Shown here: piece by piece, positions 1 through 7,383 of the stretch
Layout: every line of letters begins with the position of its first letter
Numbering within the stretch: the first letter of the stretch is position 1
NCBI GenBank assembly: GCA_030689845.1
Contig: JAUYHV010000032.1
Coordinates: 1 to 8,828 of the forward strand
Reading direction: 5' to 3'
Source: Dehalococcoidia bacterium
GTDB taxonomy: Bacteria > Chloroflexota > Dehalococcoidia > JACQUA01
DNA: 8,828 nucleotides
Program-made: the position numbers and the translations under genes
Notes under the pieces: model-generated
What the model saw: the letters and a program-made list of their open reading frames with translations, nothing else
The model's database searches: none
Told to the model about the DNA's origin: nothing

Positions 1-1662
1 CCGGGAAATGGGTATATCCTCGGTCCATATATCTATGCCGTCCCCGTTTGCCCTGGCAACGACCCACTTCAGCCAGTTGATATCGTCGCGCTGCGGGAAA
101 TCCATCCTGAAATGGGCGCTACGGCTCTCGGTGCGCAATAAAGATGACCGGGCAATCACCTCAGCCAGTTGCAGCATGTTCTTTACCTCATGGACCTTTT
201 GCAGTCCCCGGATATCCACTGCACCGCCTACACCGAACTCCTCTTTGAGATTATGTATCTCCTTGACGGCTTTTTGTAACATGTTTTCATCTTTAAAGAG
301 ATTTACATGCCTGAGGATAATGCGGCAGATACCCGTATAGACCTCTTCTGCCCTGAGAAAGGATTTCTCTAAGCTTTTGTTATGTAAAGATTTAAAAACG
401 TTTGCCTTCATTGCTCGAACCTGCTTTTCGTCCAATACCCGGTTATTCAAACCGCCGGCGTATTCTGCTGCCCTCAAACCGGCTCTTGCCCCCTGGACCG
501 AGGAACCCGTTAACGTGGTAGCGGTGGTGGACTCGGCCCCACCACAATAGTCTCCCGCTCCACCCACAACCCACAAACCCGGTATGCCTACATCCCCGTC
601 AGCATCGTTTATCCTTATCCCGCCTGTATGGAGAAGAGAGAGGCCATAGGGTACGAACTCGATCCTGTCGGCAGCGAGGTCTATCTCCATCTTTTTAAGT
701 CCTGCGGTAAACAATGGAAGGGAAGTTTTTATCATGTTCAATTTTTCTGAAGGCAGGTGTCTGCAGTCCAGCCAGCAGGGACCTCTCCCCTCCCGCCATT
801 CATTGAGTATAGCCCGGGCAGTCTCGAACCGCCTTGCCTCCTCTAATAAAAGGGGATTATATTTTTCCATGAAGCGTTCCCCTTTTGAGTTGACAAGAAT
901 ACCCCCGTTTCCAAAGAGAACGTGGAGACCCGGAGATGCCATCGAGGCAGGTCCGACGGTAGCCCACAGTTGTTCGGCATTCCTTATTTGAGCTCCGGCC
1001 CTGAACGCTGCGGCCATGCCGTCCCCGGTTGTCCCTGACGTGCCCATTTGAGTGCGGCTAAAAAAGATGCTCCCTGTGGCAATTATGGTAGCCCTGGAAT
1101 TAATAACAAAGAACTCCCCTGATAAGATGTGGAAACCCACAGCGCCGCAGCAAACACCGTCTTTCATCAAAAGGTCGGTAATAAACACCCTGTCAAGGTT
1201 CTTGACCCCCCTTTTTACCCCTTCGCTTCGCACTTTCCACGTCAGCTGCACTCCCCCTTCATAAGGCGTGCATTTCCCGAACCTGGATGACAGGGCAGGT
1301 ATTCTTTTTACCTCTCCGTTTTCATCCCTCTGGAATTCTACGCCATACTTTACCAGGTCGAGAAACCTGTCATAGGATTCTTTCAACGCCAACGATACGT
1401 AGTCCTGGTCTATGAGGTATTCTGAATTATCTTCCACAATCTCCCGGACATAATTTTCAAACTCATCACCCGGCTGCCAATTCGGCAGCACCCCGGCAGC
1501 AAAGACCGAGGACCCGCTGGCTCCAGGATAGCACTTATCCACCAGAAGAACCCGGAGTGAAGCGTTCTTTTCTTTCGCTTTTACAGCGGCAAATAGACCC
1601 GCAATTCCTCCCCCAATAATCAGCACGTCTGTTTCGATGCGATTTTCCTTTTGCTCATTCAT
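1..1662 (-). CDS. FAD-dependent oxidoreductase, fumarate reductase/AprA-type flavoprotein (C-terminus outside window)
   Basis: The frame is open from the ATG at 1662 to the left edge, giving 554 residues with no stop; the C-terminus is missing. AGGTGA lies 5 nt before the ATG. Residues 12-22 hold the Rossmann FAD motif ending GGGIAG (17-22). Other family blocks are TGDGMAAAFRAGA (212-224), LVNSKGERFM (256-265, with R263 at the usual proton-transfer Arg), HTGGI (345-349), a second FAD-contact block around 366-388, and the C-terminal-domain signature ESR (512-514) followed by HFR.DFP..DD.NWLK. The covalent-FAD histidine of SdhA/FrdA is absent: the segment near residues 49-57 reads SGSSVFAAG, so FAD is probably bound non-covalently as in adenylylsulfate reductase. 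The HPTG and ANRLG substrate-site motifs are also not seen (ATVG at 234-237, ATTLTG at 381-386). I infer a soluble two-electron redox enzyme for a substrate other than fumarate. It lies 44 nt downstream of the acid ligase gene, in a likely operon; a ferredoxin-type partner could lie beyond the edge. Confidence 0.88.
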   Translation of the reverse strand, partial: MNEQKENRIETDVLIIGGGIAGLFAAVKAKEKNASLRVLLVDKCYPGASGSSVFAAGVLPNWQPGDEFENYVREIVEDNSEYLIDQDYVSLALKESYDRFLDLVKYGVEFQRDENGEVKRIPALSSRFGKCTPYEGGVQLTWKVRSEGVKRGVKNLDRVFITDLLMKDGVCCGAVGFHILSGEFFVINSRATIIATGSIFFSRTQMGTSGTTGDGMAAAFRAGAQIRNAEQLWATVGPASMASPGLHVLFGNGGILVNSKGERFMEKYNPLLLEEARRFETARAILNEWREGRGPCWLDCRHLPSEKLNMIKTSLPLFTAGLKKMEIDLAADRIEFVPYGLSLLHTGGIRINDADGDVGIPGLWVVGGAGDYCGGAESTTATTLTGSSVQGARAGLRAAEYAGGLNNRVLDEKQVRAMKANVFKSLHNKSLEKSFLRAEEVYTGICRIILRHVNLFKDENMLQKAVKEIHNLKEEFGVGGAVDIRGLQKVHEVKNMLQLAEVIARSSLLRTESRSAHFRMDFPQRDDINWLKWVVARANGDGIDIWTEDIPISR

Positions 1663-1706
1663 CTTATTCACCTGATTCTATTTGGAATTCGGCGCGCAGT
1701 AATATG

Positions 1707-3392
1707 TCAAACTTGCCCCCCGCCGGGGCGTCCTGCGGGACCGGCCTGTGCCTGCTGTCTGCCGGCTTCAGATTCAAGAAATCTCTTTCTTAGCAGCTTC
1801 TTGTCTGTCTTCTGGTCTCCCGCCAGGGGAATCTCGTTAATGATTTCAATTTTTTCGGGCAGTTTATACGAAGCAATATTTTTGGATTTTAAGAACGTTT
1901 TTACTTCATCGAAAGTTATTGATTGTCCCTTTTTAAGCGCCAGGAAAGCACAGGCTCTTTCCCCCATGACCGGATCCGGGATTCCAACTACTGCAGCCCC
2001 GGCGACACCGGGATGTTCGATAAGGAGACTTTCTACTTCGCCGGGATATATGTTCTGGCCTCCCCTGATAATTATGTCTTTTTTCCTGCCCACCACAATA
2101 AGGTTTCCACCGGCATCCAGCTTGCCCAGGTCTCCAAAACGTATCCACCCGTCTTCAGCCCAGGCATGGAGAGTCGCTCTTTCATCAAGATAGTATCCGG
2201 AAGCGCATCCCGCGCCTCTTCCGGTTATCTCACCTGTTTCGCCTGCTGGCACTTCCATACCCTCACTATTTACCAGCTTTATTTCAGAGCCCGGAATGGG
2301 TTTGCCCGCAGTTTGCAGGCGCACCTGTCTGGCGTCTTCAGGGGAAGCAACTATTCCACTTCCCCAGTCCGCTGCACCCATGCTCTGCACCACGGTACCG
2401 CCAATCTTATCTTCCAGTTCAACACCGATATTATATGGCAGGGCAGCGCCGGCGCTGTGCCAGAGACGTACAGAACTTAAATCGTAATGAAAGATATCAG
2501 GGTGCTGAAGCATCATTGCCAGTTGCGCAGGCACCGCACAAACAACGGTAATTTTTTCCCTTTCAATAAGCCTCAGGGCCTCCACAGCATCGAAGGTCTC
2601 CAGCATTACGATTTTTGCACCCACCTGGGGAGCCGCGAGATAAGCCACTACGTTAGGCCCTCCGGAGGTGGGAGAAAGAGCCCCCACAATGTCATCCCCT
2701 GTTAAACGGAATATTTTTGCATAAGCTCTTCCCAGGTTCATGCGGGTGCAAATGGGATGCTCCACAAACTTGGGCAAACCGGTGGTGCCGGTGGTTGGTA
2801 AAACCAGGGAAAATTCAGTAGCCGCTGCTTTTCTTCTTTGAAGGACTTTTTCCAAAGCCTGTTTATCAACGGGTTTTTCCAGGATTTCCTTAAGGGACTT
2901 ATTGTCCCGCCCGTTGTCGTCTCCCGCGACGAGGATTTGCCTCAGGTGGGGCAGGTCAAGCTGAAGCTCCTTTATCATGGAAAGAAAATCAAAACCCTTA
3001 AAACGGCTGAGGATGACAATCCCCGCCGCTTTCACGGTCTTCAGCAGGTATCCCATCTCTGTGTGACGCCAGCTTCTCAGGGCAGGCAGCCACAGCGTCC
3101 CGGCACGTTCACTGGCGATGCGCCATAAATAAAGTTCAGCATAATTGGGAAGTTGGGTTACTATGAGGTCATCTTTGTTAAAACCTGTTTCCACAAGTCC
3201 CTGGGCGAGCCGGTCAACCTGGTCGTCGACCTGGGCCCATGTCAGCCTTTTGCGGGAATCCACCAGGGCTTCCTTATCGGGGTATTCCCGGGCGTTCCGC
3301 GCGCAGATATCCGAAAGGGTGGTGGTGTTCCAGTAACCCTTTCTGGTATATTCTTCCACTAATTCAGGAGTAAACCGTGTTGGTTTTGCCAC
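1707..3392 (-). CDS. AMP-forming acid ligase (aryl/acyl adenylate-forming, DHB-AMP ligase-like)
   Basis: This 561-residue protein belongs to the ANL superfamily, which activates a carboxylate with ATP to an acyl-adenylate and then usually passes it to CoA. The P-loop TTGTTGLPK is at 200-208, the A5-type motif QSMGAADWG at 337-345, the ribose-binding Asp at 421 (WIRFGDLG), the hinge block GRKKDIIIRGGQNIYPGEVE at 435-454, and the catalytic Lys at 528 (GDQKTDKKLL). The N-terminal block (WNTTTLSDICARNAREYPDK) resembles 2,3-dihydroxybenzoate-AMP ligases and related aromatic or alicyclic acid ligases. No siderophore genes are in view, so DHB itself is unlikely and the substrate is unknown. It starts at GTG with AAGGA 6 nt upstream. 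The last 16 or so residues (QQAQAGPAGRPGGGQV) are a low-complexity tail past the normal domain end. It is the first gene of a probable two-gene unit with the flavoprotein. Confidence 0.9.
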   Translation of the reverse strand: MAKPTRFTPELVEEYTRKGYWNTTTLSDICARNAREYPDKEALVDSRKRLTWAQVDDQVDRLAQGLVETGFNKDDLIVTQLPNYAELYLWRIASERAGTLWLPALRSWRHTEMGYLLKTVKAAGIVILSRFKGFDFLSMIKELQLDLPHLRQILVAGDDNGRDNKSLKEILEKPVDKQALEKVLQRRKAAATEFSLVLPTTGTTGLPKFVEHPICTRMNLGRAYAKIFRLTGDDIVGALSPTSGGPNVVAYLAAPQVGAKIVMLETFDAVEALRLIEREKITVVCAVPAQLAMMLQHPDIFHYDLSSVRLWHSAGAALPYNIGVELEDKIGGTVVQSMGAADWGSGIVASPEDARQVRLQTAGKPIPGSEIKLVNSEGMEVPAGETGEITGRGAGCASGYYLDERATLHAWAEDGWIRFGDLGKLDAGGNLIVVGRKKDIIIRGGQNIYPGEVESLLIEHPGVAGAAVVGIPDPVMGERACAFLALKKGQSITFDEVKTFLKSKNIASYKLPEKIEIINEIPLAGDQKTDKKLLRKRFLESEAGRQQAQAGPAGRPGGGQV

Positions 3393-3398
3393 GCTCTG

Positions 3399-3403
3399 TC
3401 CTT
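3399..3403 (-). promoter_or_regulatory. Shine-Dalgarno fixing the GTG start of the acid ligase
   Basis: On the minus strand AAGGA sits 6 nt before the GTG at 3392. It supports this non-ATG start, and the encoded N-terminus matches the family's usual beginning. Confidence 0.6.
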
Positions 3404-3469
3404 GAACTCAACTGCCCGGTATTACACCGGCCCTTTTCGGCTATATAGCAAGTAAGCCAGCTTCGGCTA

Positions 3470-3498
3470 ATTATATCACTGAATGTGCCGTCTGTTAT
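3470..3498 (-). promoter_or_regulatory. Extended -10 promoter for the acid ligase/flavoprotein operon
   Basis: Read on the minus strand, a consensus TATAAT (3475-3470) is preceded by TG plus one base, giving TGATATAAT. A -35-like ATAACA (3498-3493, 4 of 6 matches to TTGACA) lies 17 nt upstream. Transcription would begin near 3463, leaving a leader of about 70 nt before the GTG start. The leader holds a small 5-bp hairpin (CCGGT/ACCGG, 3416-3430) but no recognised riboswitch. Confidence 0.55.
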
Positions 3499-3537
3499 AT
3501 TTTTGTGTGTCATTTAGAGCTTCCCGCGAAACGCCAT

Positions 3538-3617
3538 AAAATCCCTCTCAATCTCCCTTTACGAAAGGGAGAAGCTCTTCAATCCCCCTTTAATAAAGGG
3601 GGAAATAGGGGGATTTT
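3538..3617. repeat. 80-bp compound inverted repeat, MITE-like
   Basis: Outer arms AAAATCCCTCT (3538-3548) and AGGGGGATTTT (3607-3617) are inverted repeats with one mismatch over 11 bp. Inside are two adjacent hairpins. The first has TCTCCCTTT (3552-3560) facing AAAGGGAGA (3564-3572). The second has TCCCCCTTTA (3583-3592) facing TAAAGGGGGA (3594-3603) around a single A. The arms share a TCCC(C)CTTTA-type sequence, so the element looks like two diverged copies of one palindrome. No coding capacity is present. The A+T/C-run termini resemble short dispersed intergenic palindromes of bacteria, but copy number elsewhere in the genome cannot be seen here. Confidence 0.65.
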
Positions 3618-3645
3618 TGACTTTTTACGTTACAATATGTTAAAT
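3617..3645 (+). promoter_or_regulatory. Sigma-A type promoter for the yacL-ispD-ispF-cysS block
   Basis: TTGACT (3617-3622, 5 of 6 to the -35 consensus) is separated by 17 nt from TTAAAT (3640-3645). A TG at 3638-3639 could serve as an extended -10 for the one-base-shifted hexamer TAAATT. The predicted start, near 3652, lies less than 20 nt before the ATG at 3670, so the leader would be very short. The -35 begins on the last base of the upstream inverted repeat. Confidence 0.55.
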
Positions 3646-3669
3646 TAAGCGTAAAGTGGCGGTTGCTTC

Positions 3670-4734
3670 ATGAACATAAAAATATTTTCAAGGGTTTTCG
3701 GTGGTATAGTCTTCAGCCTGGCTTTCTGGCTCATCGGCGGCTCCATTGCCGGGGACGGCGGTTTTCATGCCTCCGGTAGCCTTCCGTTGATACTGGCTAT
3801 CGCCGGTTTTTTAGCCGGGATATTCTTAGCCCCAGTTTTAACCTATCGTCCCCTTCGCTGGATCAGCCAGACTTCCGGGGCAACAGTTATCGCAATAATC
3901 ACAGGAGTTCTTTTAAGCTTATTGGCCGGCGCCCTGCTGGCTCTGCCCTTATCCCTGCTCCCCGGCGTATTCGGCAAGACTATTCCCGCTGCGGTTACCA
4001 TACTCCTGATTTATATGGGGACTGCGGTACTCCTGGCAAGGGGAAAAGATTTGTTTCAGCTCCTGTCAGTCAATTCACCGGTCATGGGCAGCGCCGGTAC
4101 CGGTACTGTAAAGGCAGGCACGCAAAAGCTGATAGTAGATACCAGCGCCATCATCGACGGACGGATCGCCGACATCAGCCAGACCGGTTTCATCCACGGA
4201 GTATTCGTTATTCCAAAATTTGTTCTCCAGGAATTGCAATACATTGCCGACTCCTCCGACCCCATGCGCCGTAAAAGAGGGCGGCGGGGACTGGAAATGC
4301 TTAACAAATTGAAGAAAGAAGCCGATGTGCCGATACAGGTCAGCGATATAGATTTCGACGACACCGAAGGAGTGGATGCCAAGCTCGTTAAACTGGCACG
4401 GCAGGAGCATAGCCCGATAATTACAAACGATTATAATTTAAACCGTGTAGCCGAATTGCAGGGTGTAAGAGCGCTTAACATCAACGAACTTGCCATTGCC
4501 TTAAGACCGGTAGTACTTTCCGGAGAAGAGATGGATATACGCATTACCCAGGAAGGTAAAGAACCCGGCCAGGGTGTGGGTTTCCTGGACGACGGCACTA
4601 TGGTAGTTGTAGAAGGCGGCCGCAGGCACCTGAATTCCTCTGTCGGCATAACTATAACCAGGGTACTGCAGACAGCCATGGGCAGGATGATATTCGCCCA
4701 GGTAAAAAACGGCACTTACCACGAAAGGGGTTAG
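3670..4734 (+). CDS. yacL: Membrane-anchored PIN/TRAM domain protein (YacL family)
   Basis: The 354-residue protein has four hydrophobic segments at about 8-28, 38-57, 70-97 and 105-123, matching the four-helix membrane anchor of the YacL family. A PIN nuclease domain follows from about 153 to 280. It carries the acidic metal-binding set D157 (IVDTSAIIDGR), E188 (KFVLQELQ), D236 (GVDAKLV) and D254 (ITNDYNLN). A TRAM domain, a small beta-barrel thought to bind RNA, covers about 283-346 (GQGVGFLDDGTMVVVEGG). PIN domains are typically endoribonucleases; the cellular substrate of this family is not established to my knowledge. The Shine-Dalgarno is weak (AGTGGCGG, about 7-10 nt upstream). It is the first gene of the housekeeping block and is followed directly by ispD, its usual Firmicute neighbour. 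Confidence 0.93.
   Translation: MNIKIFSRVFGGIVFSLAFWLIGGSIAGDGGFHASGSLPLILAIAGFLAGIFLAPVLTYRPLRWISQTSGATVIAIITGVLLSLLAGALLALPLSLLPGVFGKTIPAAVTILLIYMGTAVLLARGKDLFQLLSVNSPVMGSAGTGTVKAGTQKLIVDTSAIIDGRIADISQTGFIHGVFVIPKFVLQELQYIADSSDPMRRKRGRRGLEMLNKLKKEADVPIQVSDIDFDDTEGVDAKLVKLARQEHSPIITNDYNLNRVAELQGVRALNINELAIALRPVVLSGEEMDIRITQEGKEPGQGVGFLDDGTMVVVEGGRRHLNSSVGITITRVLQTAMGRMIFAQVKNGTYHERG
4724..4730 (+). promoter_or_regulatory. Shine-Dalgarno placed for an ACG start of ispD
   Basis: AAAGGGG overlaps the end of the upstream gene and ends 8 nt before an in-frame ACG at 4739, an ideal spacing. No comparable purine-rich site precedes the GTG at 4793, whose upstream sequence is pyrimidine-rich. Confidence 0.45.
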
Positions 4735-4792
4735 AGCTACGCCTGACCAGGCTTCCTCCACCAAATCCGCAAACACCCATGTCGGTGCCCTT

Positions 4793-5455
4793 GTGGTAGC
4801 CGCCGGAAACAGTTCCCGGATGGGCGGATATGACAAGATATTCCATCCCCTGGCAGGTAAGCCTGCCTTGGCCTGGGTCATAGATGTTTTTCAAACTTGT
4901 CCCCTGGTCCAATCAATAGTTGTCGTCTTATCAGCAGAAAACCTGGCCAGGGGGGAGGAGTTAACCGCCAGGAAAGGTTGGAGCAAAATTCACCGCATGG
5001 TCCCCGGTGGACCCCGCCGCCAGGACTCTGTTTGGAAAGGGCTACAGCATCTCCAGAACTGCGACCTTGCGGTTATACACGATGGAGCACGCCCCTGTAT
5101 AACGGTTGATTTGATAGAAAGGGGTATTGCCGAAGCTCTTACCAGCGGGGCAGCCATTGCCGCAGTACCCCTGACAGACACCATTAAGAGAGTAAATGCG
5201 GAAAATGAAGTGGAACAAACCATTGAAAGACAGGGGATCTGGTCTGTACAAACACCCCAGGTGTATAAAATTGATATAATTAAAAATGCTTACCGGAAAA
5301 TAAAAGGGGATGTAACCGACGAAGCTTCCCTGGTAGAACTTTCCGGCCATAAGGTAAAAATATTTCTGGGTTCCAACCAAAATATAAAAATAACCACCCG
5401 GGAAGACCTTGCAACAGCAGATGCTATACTCCGGCAGAGGTATACACTGTTCTGA
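4793..5455 (+). CDS. ispD: 2-C-methyl-D-erythritol 4-phosphate cytidylyltransferase (true start probably upstream)
   Basis: IspD transfers CMP from CTP to methylerythritol phosphate, the third step of the MEP isoprenoid pathway. Numbered from GTG 4793 (220 aa), the CTP-binding loop is AAGNSSRMGG (3-12, R9) with K15 as the catalytic Lys, followed by PGGPRRQDSV (71-80), VIHDGARP (94-101, D97), AVPLTDTIKRV (124-134), QTPQ (153-156), TDEASLVE (175-182) and NIKITTREDL (197-206). This start removes most of the first beta strand. The same frame continues upstream, open to a TAA at 4703-4705, and encodes HVGAL immediately before MVAAG, as in intact IspD proteins. No ATG, GTG or TTG lies in that stretch. 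A start at ACG 4739, 8 nt after AAAGGGG, would give 238 aa, a normal length. The product assignment is secure; the start is not. It follows yacL with almost no gap and precedes ispF by 82 nt. Confidence 0.93.
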   Translation: MVAAGNSSRMGGYDKIFHPLAGKPALAWVIDVFQTCPLVQSIVVVLSAENLARGEELTARKGWSKIHRMVPGGPRRQDSVWKGLQHLQNCDLAVIHDGARPCITVDLIERGIAEALTSGAAIAAVPLTDTIKRVNAENEVEQTIERQGIWSVQTPQVYKIDIIKNAYRKIKGDVTDEASLVELSGHKVKIFLGSNQNIKITTREDLATADAILRQRYTLF

Positions 5456-5537
5456 TTGGTTTAATAGTTCAGGTCACCGGTTTTGAAAGCCCGTAAATGA
5501 TTGAGAATTTAGCTTTTAACTTTAAGGAATCTGCTCC

Positions 5538-6029
5538 GTGAGAGTTGGGATAGGTTACGACATTCATCCATTGATAAACGGCAAACAACTCATGCTGGGG
5601 GGAGTTGAAATCCCGTATTCCATGGGACTCGAAGGTCACAGTGATGGAGATGTGCTCCTCCATGCTATCATTGACGCTCTTCTGGGAGCATCTGCCTGTG
5701 GAGACATTGGAAAGCACTTTCCCCCGGAGAACCCGGAATATAAAGATATTGCCAGCATTAACCTCCTCCTGCGTACCCGAGACCTGCTGACTGCAAACGG
5801 CTGGCAAACAGGTAATATCGACGCCTCTGTTGTGGCCCGGAGTCCGAAACTGCAGCCATACATTGAACCCATGCGTATAAAAATCGCCGGGGCCCTGGGC
5901 ATTACTCCTGACCGGGTATCGGTAAAAGCCAAGACAGCCAATGAACTTAACGCCGCGGGAAAGGGCGAGGGGATTGAAGCCTTTGCCGTAGCTACGGTCT
6001 TTCAAGAAGGCAAAAATGAAAATATTTAA
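5538..6029 (+). CDS. ispF: 2-C-methyl-D-erythritol 2,4-cyclodiphosphate synthase
   Basis: IspF cyclises CDP-methylerythritol 2-phosphate with loss of CMP, the fifth step of the MEP pathway; the family works as a homotrimer with a divalent metal site. The 163-residue length is typical. Metal ligands D8 and H10 (GYDIHPL) and H42 (DGDVLLHA) are present, as are DIGKHFPP (56-63) and the nucleotide-contact block KAKTANEL (130-137). The C-terminal GKGEGIEAFAV matches the family, although the preceding residues (LNAA) depart from the common LGF(T/V)G. Translation starts at GTG, with AAGGA (5524-5528) 9 nt upstream. It is separated from ispD by 82 nt without a convincing promoter, and overlaps cysS by 14 nt, so ispD, ispF and cysS are probably co-transcribed. 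Confidence 0.96.
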   Translation: MRVGIGYDIHPLINGKQLMLGGVEIPYSMGLEGHSDGDVLLHAIIDALLGASACGDIGKHFPPENPEYKDIASINLLLRTRDLLTANGWQTGNIDASVVARSPKLQPYIEPMRIKIAGALGITPDRVSVKAKTANELNAAGKGEGIEAFAVATVFQEGKNENI

Positions 6030-7383
6030 TACGTTGTCCGGCCGCAAAGAAGAATTCGTGACACAGGGTAACACCGTAAAGATGTACGTGTGCGGAGTTA
6101 CTCCCTACGATGACTGCCATATAGGCCACGCCATGAGTTACATACTGTTTGATGTCATCAGGAGATACCTGGAATCAAGGGGCTACGCAGTAAAATACGT
6201 TCAGAATTTCACGGATATTGACGACAAGATCATAAACCGCGCATCAGGAACGGGTAAAACAACAAGGGAACTGGCAGACCATTTTATCGAACGTTATTTT
6301 CAGGATATGGATTCATTAAACATTAAAAGGGCCGATGTCTACCCCAAAGCCACGGAGGAGATCCCCATGATCCTGGAGGTTATAAGCCGCCTGGTTGATA
6401 AGGGCCATGCCTATGAAAAAGATGACGGGGTATATTTCAGGGTAAAGAGTTTTCCGGATTACGGAGCCCTGAGCCGCCGGTCAACGGTAGAAAGCGGGCC
6501 AACACAATCAGGGGCAGGATCAACAAAAGAACAGGAGCTCGACTTTGCCCTCTGGAAAAAGGCCAAACCAGGGGAGCCTGAATGGGAAAGTCCCTGGGGG
6601 CGGGGAAGACCGGGCTGGCACATTGAATGCACGGCCATGTCCTTAAAATACCTGGGGGAAACCCTGGATATCCACGCGGGCGGGCAAGACCTGGTTTTTC
6701 CCCATCACGAAAACGAGATAGCCCAGTCTGAATGTTTTACCGGTGTAAAACCCTTTGCCCGGTACTGGTTGCATAACGGGATGCTGCAACTGGGCGAACA
6801 AAAGATGAGCAAATCCCTCGGTAACCTGGTAACAATTAGAGAGGTCCTGGAGAACTTCTCCGCCGATGCCTTACGTGTGCTGGTTTTAAGCTCCCACTAC
6901 AGGAGCCCCTTAACATATACGACGGAAGCCTTAACAGCCGCTCAAAAAGGAGCCGGGAGGATAATCGAAGCAGCCACGGCAAAGTCTGAAGGCGCAAATG
7001 CGGCTGATATAGACCTGGAGATATATAAAAAGAAGTTTTCCGATGCCTGTGATGATGACTTCAATTTCGCCCAGGGATTATCCATTGTCTTCGACCTTGT
7101 GAGGGAAATCAACAAGGGACTGGAAAGCGGGCTGAACGTTGAAAAAGCTCAAATTACCCTCAGGGAACTGACCGGGGTATTGGGACTGACTCTGGAAAAG
7201 GAAACAGGGAAGACGACAGAAGCCGAACCCTTTATTGAGTTATTGATTTCCATCAGGAAGGAATTGCGCTCCCAAAAACAGTGGGCCCTGGCAGACAGGA
7301 TTCGCTCGGGACTTGCTGAAATTGGGGTCGTTATCGAAGACACCCCGAAAGAAACGCGCTGGAAAAACGAAAAAAAGTCTTGA
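6016..7383 (+). CDS. cysS: Cysteinyl-tRNA synthetase
   Basis: This class I aminoacyl-tRNA synthetase charges tRNA-Cys with cysteine in the cytoplasm. The 455-residue length is slightly short but normal for bacteria. The HIGH motif is intact at 35-38 (DDCHIGHAMSY) and KMSKS at 263-267 (GEQKMSKSLGN). The zinc that selects cysteine would be held by C26 (MYVCGVTPY), C205 (WHIECTAMS), H230 and E234 (VFPHHENE), all present. The anticodon-binding helical region occupies about 300-420, and the C-terminal GVVIEDTPKETRWK is the family's standard ending. The ATG has AAGAAGG 5 nt upstream. It begins inside the last 14 nt of ispF, which suggests translational coupling. No clear terminator follows it. Confidence 0.97.
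   Translation: MKIFNTLSGRKEEFVTQGNTVKMYVCGVTPYDDCHIGHAMSYILFDVIRRYLESRGYAVKYVQNFTDIDDKIINRASGTGKTTRELADHFIERYFQDMDSLNIKRADVYPKATEEIPMILEVISRLVDKGHAYEKDDGVYFRVKSFPDYGALSRRSTVESGPTQSGAGSTKEQELDFALWKKAKPGEPEWESPWGRGRPGWHIECTAMSLKYLGETLDIHAGGQDLVFPHHENEIAQSECFTGVKPFARYWLHNGMLQLGEQKMSKSLGNLVTIREVLENFSADALRVLVLSSHYRSPLTYTTEALTAAQKGAGRIIEAATAKSEGANAADIDLEIYKKKFSDACDDDFNFAQGLSIVFDLVREINKGLESGLNVEKAQITLRELTGVLGLTLEKETGKTTEAEPFIELLISIRKELRSQKQWALADRIRSGLAEIGVVIEDTPKETRWKNEKKS

Noticed and set aside
8..340. 110-codon plus-strand ORF at the left edge
   Set aside because: Antisense to the flavoprotein, which is open across the whole stretch and carries conserved C-terminal motifs there.
1651..2193. 180-codon plus-strand ORF
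   Set aside because: It lies antisense mostly to the acid ligase gene, spans the operon junction, has Cys/Pro/Ser-rich composition and no recognisable domain.
3583..3622. Second palindrome as an intrinsic terminator
   Set aside because: The stem is strong but separated from the T-run by an AATAGGGGGA-like stretch, and no gene ends nearby on either strand.
4501..4881. 126-codon minus-strand ORF across the yacL/ispD junction
   Set aside because: Antisense to two confidently identified genes, with no domain.
5469..6074. 201-codon minus-strand ORF
   Set aside because: It is the antisense shadow of ispF, whose motifs are complete on the plus strand; no family resemblance or ribosome site.
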